A DNA stretch of 64,000 bases from Phialocephala subalpina (GCA_900073065.1 FJOG01000012.1:1435059-1499058), one strand, 5' to 3'. Numbered from the stretch's first letter, positions 9,492-21,549 are shown. A program made the numbers and translations. The notes: a model not told the origin generated them from the letters alone.

Positions 9492-11697
9492 ATGGCGACT
9501 CACTTCACTTTTTACAAGCTTCATTCGAAGCAATCGAATCCACCAACACGTTCATCTTCACAACTTTCGTTACGACCAAATCAACGGTCAATTTCTCAAG
9601 AGTCCATCCCACGTTCGGCAAGCCTTCCATCTTGGCCCATCAACCACCTCGACGGACCTCAATCACCACAACCACAACCTCTCAAAATGGAAGAACCAAA
9701 AGAATCCCAACCTTCTGTTTCCAACGGAGTCAAGAAACCAGCAAACAACGACTACGACCTCACACAGCCCCTCCAGACCGGCACCGGTCTCCGTTCCGGC
9801 CTCACCTCCTACGGCGACGCACATTTCTCCCTCTTTCTCCGAAAAGTATTCATCAAAGCCCTCGGCTACTCCGAAGACTCACTATCCCGTCCCATAATCG
9901 GAATAATCAACACCTATTCAGCCCTCAACCCATGTCACGCAAACGTCCCTCAGCTCATCGAAGCAGTAAAAAGAGGGGTGCAATTGAGTGGGGGTTTGGC
10001 TGTGGAATTTCCGACTATTAGTCTTCATGAGAGTTTCAGTAGTCCGACTAGTATGTTTTTGAGGAATTTGATGAGTATGGATACGGAGGAGATGATTAAA
10101 GCACAACCGCTTGATGCGGTGGTTATGATTGGTGGTGAGTTTTGAGAACGTTGAGGAGGCGAAAGTGAGTGGATGCTGATGGGAAGTAGGTTGTGATAAG
10201 ACGGTTCCTGCTCAATTGATGGGTGGTATTTCCGCAAATAAGCCGGTATTACCGCTTGTAACTGGCCCGATGATGCCAGGTAGTTATCGAGGCAAGAGAC
10301 TTGGCGCTTGTACGGATTGTCGAAACAATTGGGCTGCTTTTCGAGCGGGAACTCTTGATGTTGAAGATATCGGTGCCCTCAACGAGGAACTCGCACCTAC
10401 AGTCAGTATCCTCCAAAACCCGTTTCAAATCACGTTACTGAGACTTCAAAGGCAGGCACATGCGGAGTCATGGGCACAGCAAGCACGATGGCTTGTGTTA
10501 CGGCCGCCCTCGGCTTCATGCCCCTTCGCGGTGCCTCAGCGCCTGCCGTATCTTCAGCACGTCTTCGCATCGCCGAAGAAACAGGAACCAACGCAGTTTC
10601 AGTCGCAGCAGCAAAACGCACTCCTCAAGAGATGCTCTGCAAGGAATCCTTTTTAAACGCTATTACTGTCCTGCAAGCAATCGGCGGCTCCACCAATGCT
10701 GTCGTTCATCTGATGGCTATTGTGAATAGACATCCGAAGTTATCCGGGGAGATCACGTTACAGACTTTCGATGACATTGGAAGGGAGACACCACTACTCG
10801 TGGATTTGAAGCCCAGTGGTGATAAGTAAGCTCGCTGTTTCCTCTCTCACCCCTCATCATGTCAAAAGCTAACAAACCAAAAGCTACATGACGGACTTCC
10901 ACAACGCTGGTGGCATGCTCGGCCTCCTCCACACTCTAAAGCCTCTCCTTCACTTAGAAGCAATTACCATCACTGGCCAAACTTTAGGTCAAGTGCTGGA
11001 CGCCAACCCCTTCCGCACCTTCCAATTCTCTTCAGAAATAATCCGCCCCCTCACCAACCCCCTCTACCCCTCCTCCTCACTCGTCGTCCTATCTGGAAAC
11101 CTGTCCCCAAACGGCTGCGTAATGAAAGCCTCCGCCTCCAAAGACCGCCATCTCCTCTCACACTCCGGCCCCGCAGTCGTATTCAAAAACTCCACCGACC
11201 TGGCTCTCCGAATCGACGATCCCGACTTACCAGTAACCAAAGACTCCATCCTCGTCCTCCAAGGAATCGGACCTATCGGGAATCCCGGCATGCCAGAAGC
11301 AGGCATGATTCCCATCCCCCGCAAACTCTCAAGCCAAGGAGTCACTGATATGTTGCGAATCTCAGATGGACGTATGAGCGGGACGGCAGGAGGTACAATC
11401 GTGCTGCATGTTAGTCCTGAGAGTGTGGTGCCGGAGAGTGTATTTGGAGTTGTTAAGGATGGGGATTGGATAAGCTGTGATGTTGAGAAGAGGAGTTTGA
11501 GGCTGGATGTTAGTGAGGAGGAGATTGCGAGGAGGATTGGGGAGAGAAAGAGAGTTGTTGAGGGTGATGAGAAGGGGGCGTGGAAGATGAGGAGGGCGAG
11601 GAGGGGGTATAGGGGATTGTATGAGAGGTGTGTTAATCAGGCTGAGGAGGGTGCTGATTTTGATTTCTTGACTGCTGCGGGGCCGGGTGATGAGTAA
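9492..11697 (+). CDS. IlvD/EDD-family [Fe-S] dehydratase (dihydroxy-acid or sugar-acid dehydratase)
   Basis: Four exons (9492-10134, 10190-10405, 10456-10825, 10884-11697) give about 680 residues, near family length plus an N-terminal extension. Three iron-sulfur cysteines sit in NPCHANVPQL, IGGCDKT (spanning intron 1) and STCGVMGTASTM. Other family blocks are GSYRGKRLGACTD, GGSTNAVVHL, DGRMSGTAGG and GMPEAG. The enzyme removes water from 2,3-dihydroxy acids to make 2-keto-3-deoxy acids. Family members include valine/isoleucine-pathway DHAD and arabinonate/xylonate-type dehydratases; I cannot separate these by eye. The Ser/Arg-rich first 60 residues could be a mitochondrial presequence, though MEEPKES at 9687 is an alternative start. 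The intron 2 donor is taken as GTATCC because it restores phase. It converges on the decarboxylase gene. Confidence 0.9.
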
Positions 11698-11740
11698 GCG
11701 AGAATGGTTGGAGTAGAGTATGTTGCACATTGTGACTTAT

Positions 11741-11930
11741 GGGTGGATGATTGAGCGTGGGAGAAAACCTTTTTGCGGTGGCTTTTCATTGATTGGCAAA
11801 GGGTCATCCTGGGTGGATCACTGAGCGTGGGTGGGATATGACGCTCTGGGGTGGCTTTCATTTATGCATACATGGAGGGACATTGAGCGTGGGATGGGTG
11901 CTTGCTTTTGCGGTGGCTTTTTCAATTCAT
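11741..11930. repeat. Three imperfect ~65-bp repeats between convergent 3' ends
   Basis: Three units each contain TGAGCGTGGG followed by a GGTGGCTTT block; the TGAGCGTGG cores lie near 11752, 11822 and 11883. Two are preceded by GGGTGGAT. They fill the gap between the dehydratase and decarboxylase stop codons. Confidence 0.6.
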
Positions 11931-14423
11931 TGACCTTTCATATCCCGGTATGCTCGACCGAATGCTTTCAATCTCCACGGGAAGTCCATCTTGTCCGTGA
12001 ATATTTCCAACACTTGTATTCCCTTTGGATTTTTCATTTCTGGGAGCTCAAGAGCAGTTTCAAGTTCGTCTTTGGTGTGGACTTGGTGGGTTCGTTTGAC
12101 TCCGTCTGGAACGCCGAAGAACTCGAGCATGTGATTGTGGTCCCAGGTTGCGATGTCGTGGTATCCTGTTTAGTCAGCTTGTCCTTGGCGGCTTCGGAAT
12201 TTGAGGAGGCGTACCCGCATCGGGATGAATGACACAACGTTCAATCGAGTATCCGCCATTATTGATGATGATACTGCACGCATCAGTACCGATCGCTCAT
12301 CTCACAATCTCCCACCTCGATAAAGCGACTCACATAATGACAGGCAACCCCTCCTTCACCATACTCCCAACCTCCTGAACACTCAACTGTATCGCACCTT
12401 CACCCGTGATCAAAACCACCCTTCCCTTTCCCCTCGTCTTACCTGCCTCATCTTCTACTAATTCATTTCTCTTCGCCAAAGCCCCACCAAAAGCAGCAGG
12501 AGTAGCATACCCGATACTTGCCCAATGATTCTGCATCACATAAGTAATATCTGGAAAAGTAGCATCCTGGAGTCCGAAATGTGTTGTTCCGCCGTCTGCA
12601 AAGACTATGTCTCCGTCTCGGAAGAATCTGCCTAGACGTGGCCAGAGGTAGGATTGAGTGATTTGCGTGGTGTCGAGGTCTGTTGGTGTGGGTGGCGTTG
12701 GGAGCGTGAGTGGCTCTGGTCCGGGAAGCTTGTTGGTGTTGAGCGATGAGAGGAGTGCGGTGATAACTTGCAAATTAGTGTGGGTGAAGAGACGGGGATG
12801 TCAACGACTAACAAGATTTCAAATAAACACCCTCAAACACCTTCCCTCTAACAATAACTCTCGTTTCCTCTACCGAGATCAATTTCCTAGGATCAACCTT
12901 AGCAGTAAATCCTCCAGTATTCATATCCGTCGGCAGCGGCCCAAGATGAATCACAAGATCGCTCTTATCCTCAACAGCTTCCTGGACTCCAGGATACGAA
13001 AACTTCCCGTTATACGTCCCATAAAAGTACTTTTTACTCTCTTCGATGATTGATTTCCCCATGAATGGGCAGAAGACTGGAAATTGGAGCTTCTCTGCAA
13101 GGTCTCGCACAAGGGACTTGGCTCCAAATTGGAGCACATGCGAATCAACTAGCAGGATGGGCTTCTTAGATGAGTAGATGGCTGAGAGAACTTCTTCAGT
13201 TGCAGAGTTCTTAATTCTGGCCTCTTCGATAGACTCAGGTCGAGAAATAAGGAGGGGTTCATCGAAGGAGGAAGTGGAGATGGGCTTGTGCACCATGTCG
13301 ACTGGGACGTAGATGTAGACTGGTCTGGAGTGGATATGGCATTCGTGGATGACTCTCTAGGGAAATCATCAGTGTGCGTATAGACATTGATTGATGAGAG
13401 GAAGAAGAAAAACTTACATCGATCTCAGTTGCAGCGGTCTTCTCATCGTCGAGGTAGCAGTGTGCAACTCGCACAGGAGCTGACATCTTCTCGTATATCT
13501 AGGGACAAAACTTTGTCAGTATTCAATTTCCAGACAATTGAGTTGAGGAATTAGACCCACTCGGTGATTAGGAGAAGATCCCAGAGTATGATGCATGACA
13601 GCCTTCGACTCCTGTGCCTTCCTTCCCGTCGCAGCAATAACGTGAACGATCTTCACATTTTCAGCATACGAGCCTGCGATACCGTTGATGGCACTCAGTT
13701 CGCCGACAGCCATGGTCGTCAATACTTCGATGAGAAAATGATCAGCTCTGAGAGGGACATCAAAGATTTGATGCGTGACTTACAGACGCCTGTACACCCT
13801 CCGATTCTCGAATAGCCATCAGCTGCGTACGCTGCGTTGAGCTCATTTGAATTGCCGACTTGAAAGCGGCGTTAGCGATTGGTGCCGGAAAGAATTAGGG
13901 TCATCTTAGGGAATGAGTTTAACAAAAATCGGAAGGAGATCGGCTCACCCCAATTCAGGTTCGCATCTTTCATATAGTGGAGCAATTCAAGATTCATATC
14001 TCCAGGAAGTCCCATGACAGACTTAACTCCAAGTTGTCGAATCCTATGTATCTCATAAGCAGGGCAACATGGTATGGAAAAATGATGAGTTGCATGGTAC
14101 CTTTTCCATAAGAACAACCCCAACGGAATCTCTGAACGTGAAGTTGCAGCATTTGAAACATTTCTTAACCTTGAGGAAGAAGTGAAAGCTCTGGCTGGAC
14201 ACGATTGGAAGTATACAGGTCGCGAGGAAAATAAGATACTATGTCCTCGACGAGTGAGATTGAGGGAGCCTCTGATCGCGAAGTCTGGCCCCCACTTGGA
14301 CGCCATTGCAGCATGAACGAAAAGATGAGAATATAAGGCTGAAGAGAAGCTCGGGAAGGTGTTGAGAAAGAAGGAAGAAATGCAGGAATGGGGTTGCAGT
14401 TTCATTGGTGTCTGAATAAGCAC
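11927..14423 (-). CDS. Pyruvate-decarboxylase-like thiamine-diphosphate enzyme
   Basis: Nine exons can be joined on the minus strand (about 14423-14101, 14043-13949, 13858-13785, 13733-13560, 13502-13435, 13356-12825, 12780-12330, 12270-12210, 12160-11927). The protein begins its PDC core at SEIPLGLFLWKRIRQLG. SNELNAAYAADGYSR has the ThDP-activating Glu, VMHHTLGSS the His-His pair, and GEGAIQLSVQE...INNGGYSIE the ThDP/Mg motif, with Glu where the family usually has Asp. It should decarboxylate a 2-oxo acid to an aldehyde; the substrate is unknown. The first 90 residues include an Arg/Ser-rich stretch (ARAFTSSSRLRNVSNAATS) typical of a mitochondrial presequence, unusual for PDC. In-frame ATGs at 14405 and 14306 are alternative starts. 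The 3' end faces the dehydratase. Confidence 0.85.
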
Positions 14424-14842
14424 GCAGCTCGATGATAGGTCGGGAAACCGACGAGAGCGCTAGAATAGGTGAGGGCCAAGATTGCGGGGTATCTTTTGTG
14501 GGGCAATGTTTGTAACGCCCACAGATGACATCAATGTTTACCCCCTTGATAATTTTTCTAGCTTTTTAAATGTCCCAGAATCTGTGAGCGAATACGACAA
14601 GTCAAAAAGTACGTATTGAAGATCTGGTTGCATGCTACAAGAGTAGCAAACGAACATTTAACAGGGGGAACTCTGTACCATTGAAGTGCTGGTTTAGTAC
14701 CGCTGTCGAGCCCTGCGGTTGATAATCCAAAGTGTCAAAGCCTTAGCGGCCCGAAGCTAACGCCTATTAACGCCAGGAGGCTGTAGGTCGCTTTCAATTG
14801 ACTCGAGAATGCGGAGTACTTAAAGACGTTCACTCAAACTGT
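14424..14842. other. Intergenic region
   Basis: No gene, repeat or RNA is recognised. It contains the decarboxylase promoter (minus strand) on its left side. Confidence 0.4.
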
Positions 14843-15992
14843 CTAAATTTCCCGAAAGTTAGAGTGGTCATAGTCCTCTGGGTTTCCTGCTTCCTCGAAC
14901 GCAAGATACCCAGGAGCATTCTCCTCGATCAACTTCCTCCATTTGTTTTCGCCTCCATCTAAATGATTGCCAGTGTCAGGCGAGATAACACCAGCCTCGA
15001 CATCAGCAAAGATGTCAAGGATTGGTCGTGTAATATCAATCCTGCCACTCCATCAGTATCTCAACAAGCAAACTCATGATCTCCAAAAATATCTTACTTG
15101 TGTCCAAAAGTCGGCTCCACCTCCTCTTCATCATCAGACCCGCTCCAGTGTCTCATCCAATTGACTGACCTCCCCATACCTATGAATTGATTGTTGAAGC
15201 TTTCCAATTCCAGTACGCCAAATCGCATTCTCATCCCGACGTTACCATTGCTATCAAAATCCAAACATAGAAGCATGCCCGTTTCCAACGAGTGTTGATC
15301 TGCAAGGAACCTCTTCGCAAAGCGAAAAACAACCGTCCCATTTTTGGTCATCGCCATATTCATGAAGTCCGCATTCTCAAGTGCGAATGCCTTCATGAAA
15401 TCTTTTGGCTCTAAGATAGGCGGCTCTGAATACGGGGATGCTACGAGAACACCAGGAGTAGTAATTCCTTCGTTACTATAGTAAAAGTCGTATGACAGGA
15501 TACGGAGCTTAGTCCAGAGGGCGAGATTGCGAGGGGTGTTGAGAGGAGCTATGCAAGTGTACCAATAACTACCACCATTGGGTACTTCCTTTTTTGCAAC
15601 AAACTGCTTCAGTTCCTGGTAATTCCATTTGGTTGGGTTTGAGGCTGCTCGAGTCTGGTAGTCATTACGAAGAGCCTGAGGAGCTTGCGCCCATTCGGCT
15701 GCGAGAGCTCGTCGCTGCTCGACTAGTGCTTGCCGCACTTTCAATGGATCTTGTTCTGTAGGGGGCGGAGTAACCCATTTCTCCTGCTTTGTGGTCAGCA
15801 TTTAATTTCAGATTTGATTTGGAGTGGAGATAGACTCACCTTGATGAAACATCGCCAGCCGTTTGTCAAACCTTCAATGTCGTCGTACGGAATGGGTTTC
15901 TCGTCAACTCGTACGTAAGCTGGTATGCCGCCGGGCCAGTGCGAAGAGGGCATCTTGGCGGTCTCGGGGATCGAGAGTCTAGGAGAGCTCAT
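14843..15992 (-). CDS. Uncharacterised fungal protein
   Basis: Three exons (about 15992-15841, 15801-15113 and 15045-14843) join cleanly with GT-AG introns. The protein is about 350 residues. It opens MSSPRLSIPETAKMPSSHW and has a short motif IPAYVRVDEKPIPYDD, then a Trp/Tyr-rich middle and an acidic GSDDEEEVEPTFGHK segment. The last exon ends in NFREI. There is no signal peptide, transmembrane helix or known catalytic motif. I do not recognise the family. The preserved reading frame over three exons argues for a real gene. Confidence 0.6.
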
Positions 15993-16089
15993 CCTCTGAA
16001 ATGGGAGTGTGCGTTCGGCATGGATCTTAGCGAGACCCCACTTCCGCTTTGTTGTGCTGTGCCGTCAAGAGCGGAGCCAAGTCCACTCA

Positions 16090-16880
16090 GTAGCTTGCTC
16101 CGCTGCCTTGTGCATGGCACTCATCTCACACACCACGCCTGGTCCTTCAAAGCTGTAGCTCTCACAAGCTCTCCTTTAAGCTGGACGATAGTATCGGCCG
16201 AAGGATTCCATTCCCAATTGAGACCAAAGCAGATGACAAGAGTCTTGTAAACGCAAGAAAATCCCTCGGCGCGATCCCGCAAGGACCTAAGATATCAACG
16301 AGCGTTCCAATCACCATATTAGGATGGTCCACTGGCTGAGATTTCATCAGCTCACAAGGCAGTATAATTGCAGGACTTCTTAAGCCACCGAAGATATCCT
16401 AAGTAAGATCACGAAATCTCTAGTTAGCAACAAGCCAAGCACAGTACCGTGCGTCTAGATTCTCAGCATGCATCTGAACCTGTTTCCCCTATTTTGAGGA
16501 CGCACTGAGATCAAAAGAGAAGCCTGGAAATCGAACATGAAAGCCTTGCGCGTCAACATAAGTCGCTTCCGGATTCTCGAAGTCCCACATCGTCAACCAT
16601 TGCCGGTAATCTCGCGACGCGGATGGAAGTGCATTCGTAAGGCCCATCCCTCGACGACTAAGGAAAATTGAAGGTGCCCAACTGAGTCCGTCATATGGTA
16701 GATTGCGGCTTTCCCTGAACAGCATTTCCCGCGGCAAGTGTTTTTGCATGAGAATGAAATACTTCATGCGTAGATCTGCGCGTTCTGGAAGTTCGAGAAG
16801 TGCTTGTATTTGGTATTTGGCGAAGTCGAGGAAAATATCAAGACAGATTATTTCATCTGCTTCTCTAGTGTATCAACATA
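16090..16880 (-). pseudogene. Decayed fragment of an unknown fungal gene
   Basis: On the minus strand one frame reads through DEIICLDIFLDFAKYQ to FHVRFPGFSFDLSASS and stops at 16489. Farther on, LPCELMKSQPVDHPNMVIG continues to DFLAF, where the frame must shift by one base near 16240 to keep a sensible tail (LVICFGLNWEWNPSADT). The LPYDGLSWAPS and RFPGF phrases resemble regions downstream of HET domains in fungal proteins, but this is weak. No start codon or N-terminus is seen. A multi-intron gene is the alternative. Confidence 0.4.
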
Positions 16881-17562
16881 ACTTTTTTTTCTTTGTCCCG
16901 GGGTCAGTTAGTAAGCTAGCCGCTTCAACTCAGGCGCCAATCACCCTCGGCTCATTACCTGAGCAGCTTGACTGAGCAGGATTTAGGGCATCGTCACGTA
17001 TTCTGACTTCTCGCTTTTTGGTAATACACTTGATTTGACCTGGCATTCTCTAATATCATTTGTGAAATTTTGACGACAATGCTCAAAATGTCCAAACAAG
17101 TTCCAAGAATCCCGGAGTGGACACTTTACTGAATAATTATGCTTACCTTTATAGAGGTCGGTCAGACGTGTACCATAAATTTCAGCATATATATATACAA
17201 GCCCCGACGATCGGACATTGGAAGCACAATTATGCTGAGTAAATCTGAAAAAGCTGGGAAGTTCATACAAATCAACGCAAGCACGTTAGTGGAGACACAA
17301 GGCTCAGCTGTGCCGTTAAGGACTTAGAGTTTATGTGAAGGAAGTATGCTTTTACGAGGCCTGTGAGCGACTTACAGTAAGTATCCACACTCATGCACCG
17401 CCTAAATCACCCCTCGGAAAGCACTTTTAGGGAATTTTCTTCTAAGAGCATTAGCCTTATGCAGAGGCAAAGTTTACTGAGGGTGAGCCTAGCTTGGAGA
17501 CGAGCCCACGCTTGTAACCGAGGCTATAAGTTGAATAAATTTCACCTGCCTTAACCGTACTT
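16881..17562. other. Intergenic region
   Basis: No supported gene. The short ORFs at 16983-17270 and 17139-17327 have no recognisable motifs. A short ATATATATATAC run lies near 17190. Confidence 0.4.
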
Positions 17563-19786
17563 TCATATAATCGTAACCTCCTTAAAACTACACCCTGGGT
17601 GGTCGTTATCCAAATTCCACATATGAGTATGTTTTGCTGGAGTGGCTTCGTTGTCCCACAACCCGTGTCTGCTATACTTTGTTCCTGCCTTTGAAATCCT
17701 TTCTACTATAATCCCTATAGCTCTGTCCCCTGAAAATCCAAGTAATAGGCCCTCCAAGAAGGTCTCGCTATCTTTCTTTGGCCAAGCACAGAATTCAAAA
17801 TTGTCATCCATGTAGCTGTTGCAAGTCAACCAATACTGATCTCGCCTCCAGTCATTACAGCCATATCTGAATTCGTAATAGGCAGCACGAACAATCAAAC
17901 TGCCATCTGAGAAATTAGGATGAGGCAACTGGCGGTCTACCAAATTCCATCTTGATATCTGTCATCGTGAAGAAAGAAACCTTAGCGAGTTTCGACAACC
18001 ATGACCAAGATGGTGCCTCAAGTGGGGGATAACGACCTTTTTCGATGGAACTCTGCTCGATTGCCCAAAGAAGGTCAATATCGACGACACGCCAAGCAAG
18101 ATTAGCGACAAGCGTTCTTCGCCACATTCCGGCAAGGCATTTATCGTTCCAACAGATAGCAAGCTCGCTGGCAATTCCGGAAATAGCAGGTTCATAGTCT
18201 GAGCGTTTACTCAGCTCGCGTCTAGTGTAATCTTCAACGATACTGTGCCAGGTATTGATTTGATCTCTCTGCAAGTTCGCTTCATTTTGCTCCTTTTCAA
18301 CCTTGTTAAAGATACTGAGAGGCAAGGGTTTACTGGTGTTAACTCCATTAGGGACTTTGGTGATAGCTTCCGATGGACATTTCCAGGTCATCTCATTTGT
18401 GCCCCATGAGAGTAATCGACGTGGTAATAAACCCTCCTGCAAAGCCCAGCCTCGGTTATCCAACGGCTCGCGTTCTCTGCTAAGAAGGAAAGGCCGTTTT
18501 GCGCGATGCTTGAATGGGTCTTCGAAAGAAGCCCCCATCAAAGAGACATCCACTAAAGCAAAATTCCCATCTGATAATTCATACGGCAGTTTGAAATGTT
18601 TCGCTGCGGGCACTCTACGCAAAAAGCCTTCTTCCGCATTGATCGCGTTCGATGCAGCGAAAACCAATGTGGCATTCTTGTAGATGGCTCCCATGAGACT
18701 GATCTCGGCATCCTTGTCTTCTTTAGAATCTTGGATTATGCACAGCGCATCAACCCACAAGTATTGGAAGCCAAGTTGACGAGTGACTTCAACAGCATCC
18801 TGGATACTCAAGGAGAGGTCTTGAAGCACGATTCCGTCGGAGTGTTCGTCAATGGTGTCCTCAGTTGTTTGGCACTTTTGTGACCCTCCCCAACAGTAGC
18901 TTAAAGCTAGAAATTCACCATGCTGCTGGCGACCACTTATGTGAAGCTTGATCAGCGGATCCCCTGAAAGACCAACATCGAGAACCCGAGTTGGTAGCGC
19001 TGGTGCGGCCCTGTTTCTTGGGCATTTCCGATGAGATGTTTGACATTCTTTGAGTTGAATTCGGGCTCGTTGTATGGCCTCTGAGTTCGACATATCTATA
19101 ATCTTGGTCTGCGACTTTTGCAGATAGCTTTCGAGTCGAGCTGCTGTGTTAAACCCTTTCGGGCGGCCTGTACCACATTATTAGTGTTTTTGTGCCGGTA
19201 GAAGCGATTCTCACCTACTGGAAATACTGAAATAGATTTTGGGCATCTCCAAATCTGTAAGGAAATCTATATCCTGGTCCAACAATGGATGGATAGTCGC
19301 TACAAGCCTGTTCGGACGGCTAGGTTTGGGAGCTGATCGTGAGGAATTAAGTGCATGAAAGTACACTTGGCCTGAGGGGGTATTGATCCACATGTGACGT
19401 AGATAGTGGTGTATCCAGTAGCAAATCGGGCATCCATTACGAGCATTGGCGAACAGCTCAACTTTGGAGCTATGGGAGTATCCTACTGGAGACATCAAAG
19501 ACTTTAGCTCATTCGATCCGTTGACCATCCTAGCGCAACGGTCACAGAGTCTGACTATGTCGTTCAATGGGTTGAGCTTTATCCGTTTCTGGTGTATGCG
19601 TGGTTTTGTTGCGAGTTCAGTCCTACGACGCTTCCCCGCCATTATTGAAGTGAAGCCTTTATTCGGTAACCTAAAAGAAATGTCCTTAAAATAGGTTTCG
19701 TAAGGCGAAATCTTGAATATTCTTGAGAGTCCTCCCAAAAGTTTCCTCAAGAGAACAGGAATGGGTGGCGGTGACTCATATGCCAC
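17563..19786 (-). CDS. HET-domain (heterokaryon incompatibility) protein
   Basis: Three exons are proposed: 19786-19219, 19167 to about 17960, and about 17921-17563. Exon 1 encodes a Cys-containing N-terminal region (RLCDRCARMV, NGCPICYWIHHYLR). The HET domain follows with FLALSYCWGGSQ, YLWVDALCIIQDS, AIYKNATLVFAAS and NRGWALQEGLLPRRLL. Near the end, PLEAPSWSWLS is the typical post-HET WSW motif. The joint before the last exon needs either an intron of only about 39 bp or a frameshift; the intron restores a plausible reading (EFDGSLIVRA). The role in non-self recognition and cell death is inferred from the family. The neighbourhood is repeat-rich. Confidence 0.82.
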
Positions 19787-20039
19787 GTCTCCTAGCGTGG
19801 TTCACATACTATCTGGTTCCCCAACCAATGACGAGAGAGGGGTCGAAATGACCCTCTCCTAACCACTTTTCCCCGTAAAAACGGATCCTTCTTGATTTGG
19901 ATCGACCAGATTGGATGAAATGCAATGCCGCATTTGGTGCAGCACTACTGCACCACATACAAAAGAACGTGTATAAAATCAAGTGTGATAGAGCGGCGCC
20001 GCCGCACAATTTTTGCAAAAGTTCCCAAAACAAGTCTCG
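19787..20039. other. Promoter-side spacer before the transposon remnant
   Basis: This is sequence upstream of the HET gene (minus strand). No gene is seen, and the exact left end of the transposon remnant is not resolved. Confidence 0.3.
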
Positions 20040-21549
20040 TCAAGTCTGACTGCGAGTCCCTACTAAAACTCGTCCGGAAACTATAGCCGGTTCACGCAAG
20101 GGGCCCAAATAAGAACTATATCCGGCTATACAAGCTGACTCAGTGTGTGCTTAGGGTGCTCAGCCATTTTTGTAGATATTCGAGCTGTGCTCGGCTCAGG
20201 TTAAAGCAGCAGCTGCTCACGTCCAAACACTAAAACGGAACTAGCGAAAAGAAAAGTTGAGTCTGATTTGTGTGGTATTCTGGTGCAATCTTGAATTCGT
20301 CTCCGGCGCTTCGGCTAATTTCAACCGGTCTGTGCAGGACATTGTTTACCACCAAACACCCACCCAAAACAATGCACCATGCAGACACCGTGAAATCAAT
20401 TAAAGTCAGAATGGAGGTTCCATTAGAATCGACTCCACCGCGTACACCAAGCCCTGCTCCACGCCCAAAAGGGAAGCCCAAACGCAAAACATCCCGCAAA
20501 GAGTGGGATACTCCTATATGCCAACGTGTTAATGACCTACGATATCGAAAGCTTTGCCTCAAGCCTCAAGCCATCTCAGAGCTCACAAAGGTGCCTAGAC
20601 AAACGGTCATAGATATTTGCGAGAGAGATGAAGACCTCCTTCGACGTGCCCGCCCCACTCGAATCAAGAAGTACTCTATATCAAGGGAAACTGTGTTGGC
20701 AATCGAGAAGGATATGGATGGACATTGGGGAAGGGTTCTATGGAGACTCAAGAGCTGATTGATTATTATGGACTCAAATGTGTGCCTTAGACTTTGATTA
20801 ATGCCTTCAAAAGAGAAGGGATTGGTCATATCTGGGCTGCAGAGGACAAGTACTTGACTCCAGAGAACATAGAAGAGAGAGAGTCATTTTGCAGACATGA
20901 AGTAGAAACTGCCTCAGTACAAGACAGTTCTTTATTCTGACGCCTGCCACTTTACTGTTAACCAAAGGAAAAAGAAGATGTGTTGGAGGAGAAAAGGGAG
21001 GGATCCTACCACCAAGAAGCTACCCAGAAACCGGCTGGACAAGACACGAGAGGCTTCGGTCCGGAAGGTCTCTACAACTATTGCGGCTATGGTAGGCTGG
21101 AATTTCAAGTCTAAATTAGCAATCCTTCCTCGTAACATTGACGACGACGACTACGTGGAGCACACTTCTTGGAGCCAGTGGATCCTCCAAGAGGACAATG
21201 AGGAGCACATGGCACCAAATTTGTCCTCAACGCCCCGGATGGCTTCAAAAACAAGTCCAATATCAAGCAATTGAAGCCTTTTCACCCTCCCAACTCACCA
21301 GATTTGAGTCTTATTGAGAATGTCTGGCGTATTCTCAAGCAGAGAGTCAAGAAGAAGGCTAAGAATCAAGCAGAGCAACGTAGGTTTATCTTTGAGGAAT
21401 GGGACAGAATTATTATTCGAGAGATAAATGAGGTAATTTCTACTGTGGAGGAGAGAGTTAATCAATGTATTGAGCGTGAAGGGGATGTGACAGAGTTCTA
21501 ATGCAGCAATGACGTGTTTTCTTAGTGTTTTCCCAGGGAAATTTATCAC
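20040..21549 (+). mobile_element. Degraded Tc1/mariner-type transposon
   Basis: The segment contains a broken DDE transposase in + orientation and a 5' non-coding part (about 20075-20260) that is repeated at 25370-25590. That shared part gives the family its left side. Terminal inverted repeats could not be defined by eye, so both ends are approximate. Confidence 0.6.
20372..21501 (+). pseudogene. Broken Tc1/mariner transposase
   Basis: The first frame encodes an N-terminal HTH-like region (RYRKLCLKPQAISELTKVPR) and ends at 20758. Other frames continue with IWAAEDKYLTPENIEERESF and TVLYSDACHFTVNQ, where the Asp in SDACH is the likely second DDE residue. The final frame has the hallmark PPNSPDLSLIENVWRILKQR, in which the conserved Glu of IEN is the third catalytic residue. 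At least two frame changes are needed between 20758 and 21271, so the enzyme is inactive. It ends at 21501. Confidence 0.75.

Noticed and set aside
8249..14423. The SDR/dehydratase/decarboxylase trio as a secondary-metabolite cluster
   Set aside because: No polyketide synthase, NRPS, terpene synthase, P450 or cluster regulator is adjacent; a primary or catabolic pathway is more likely.
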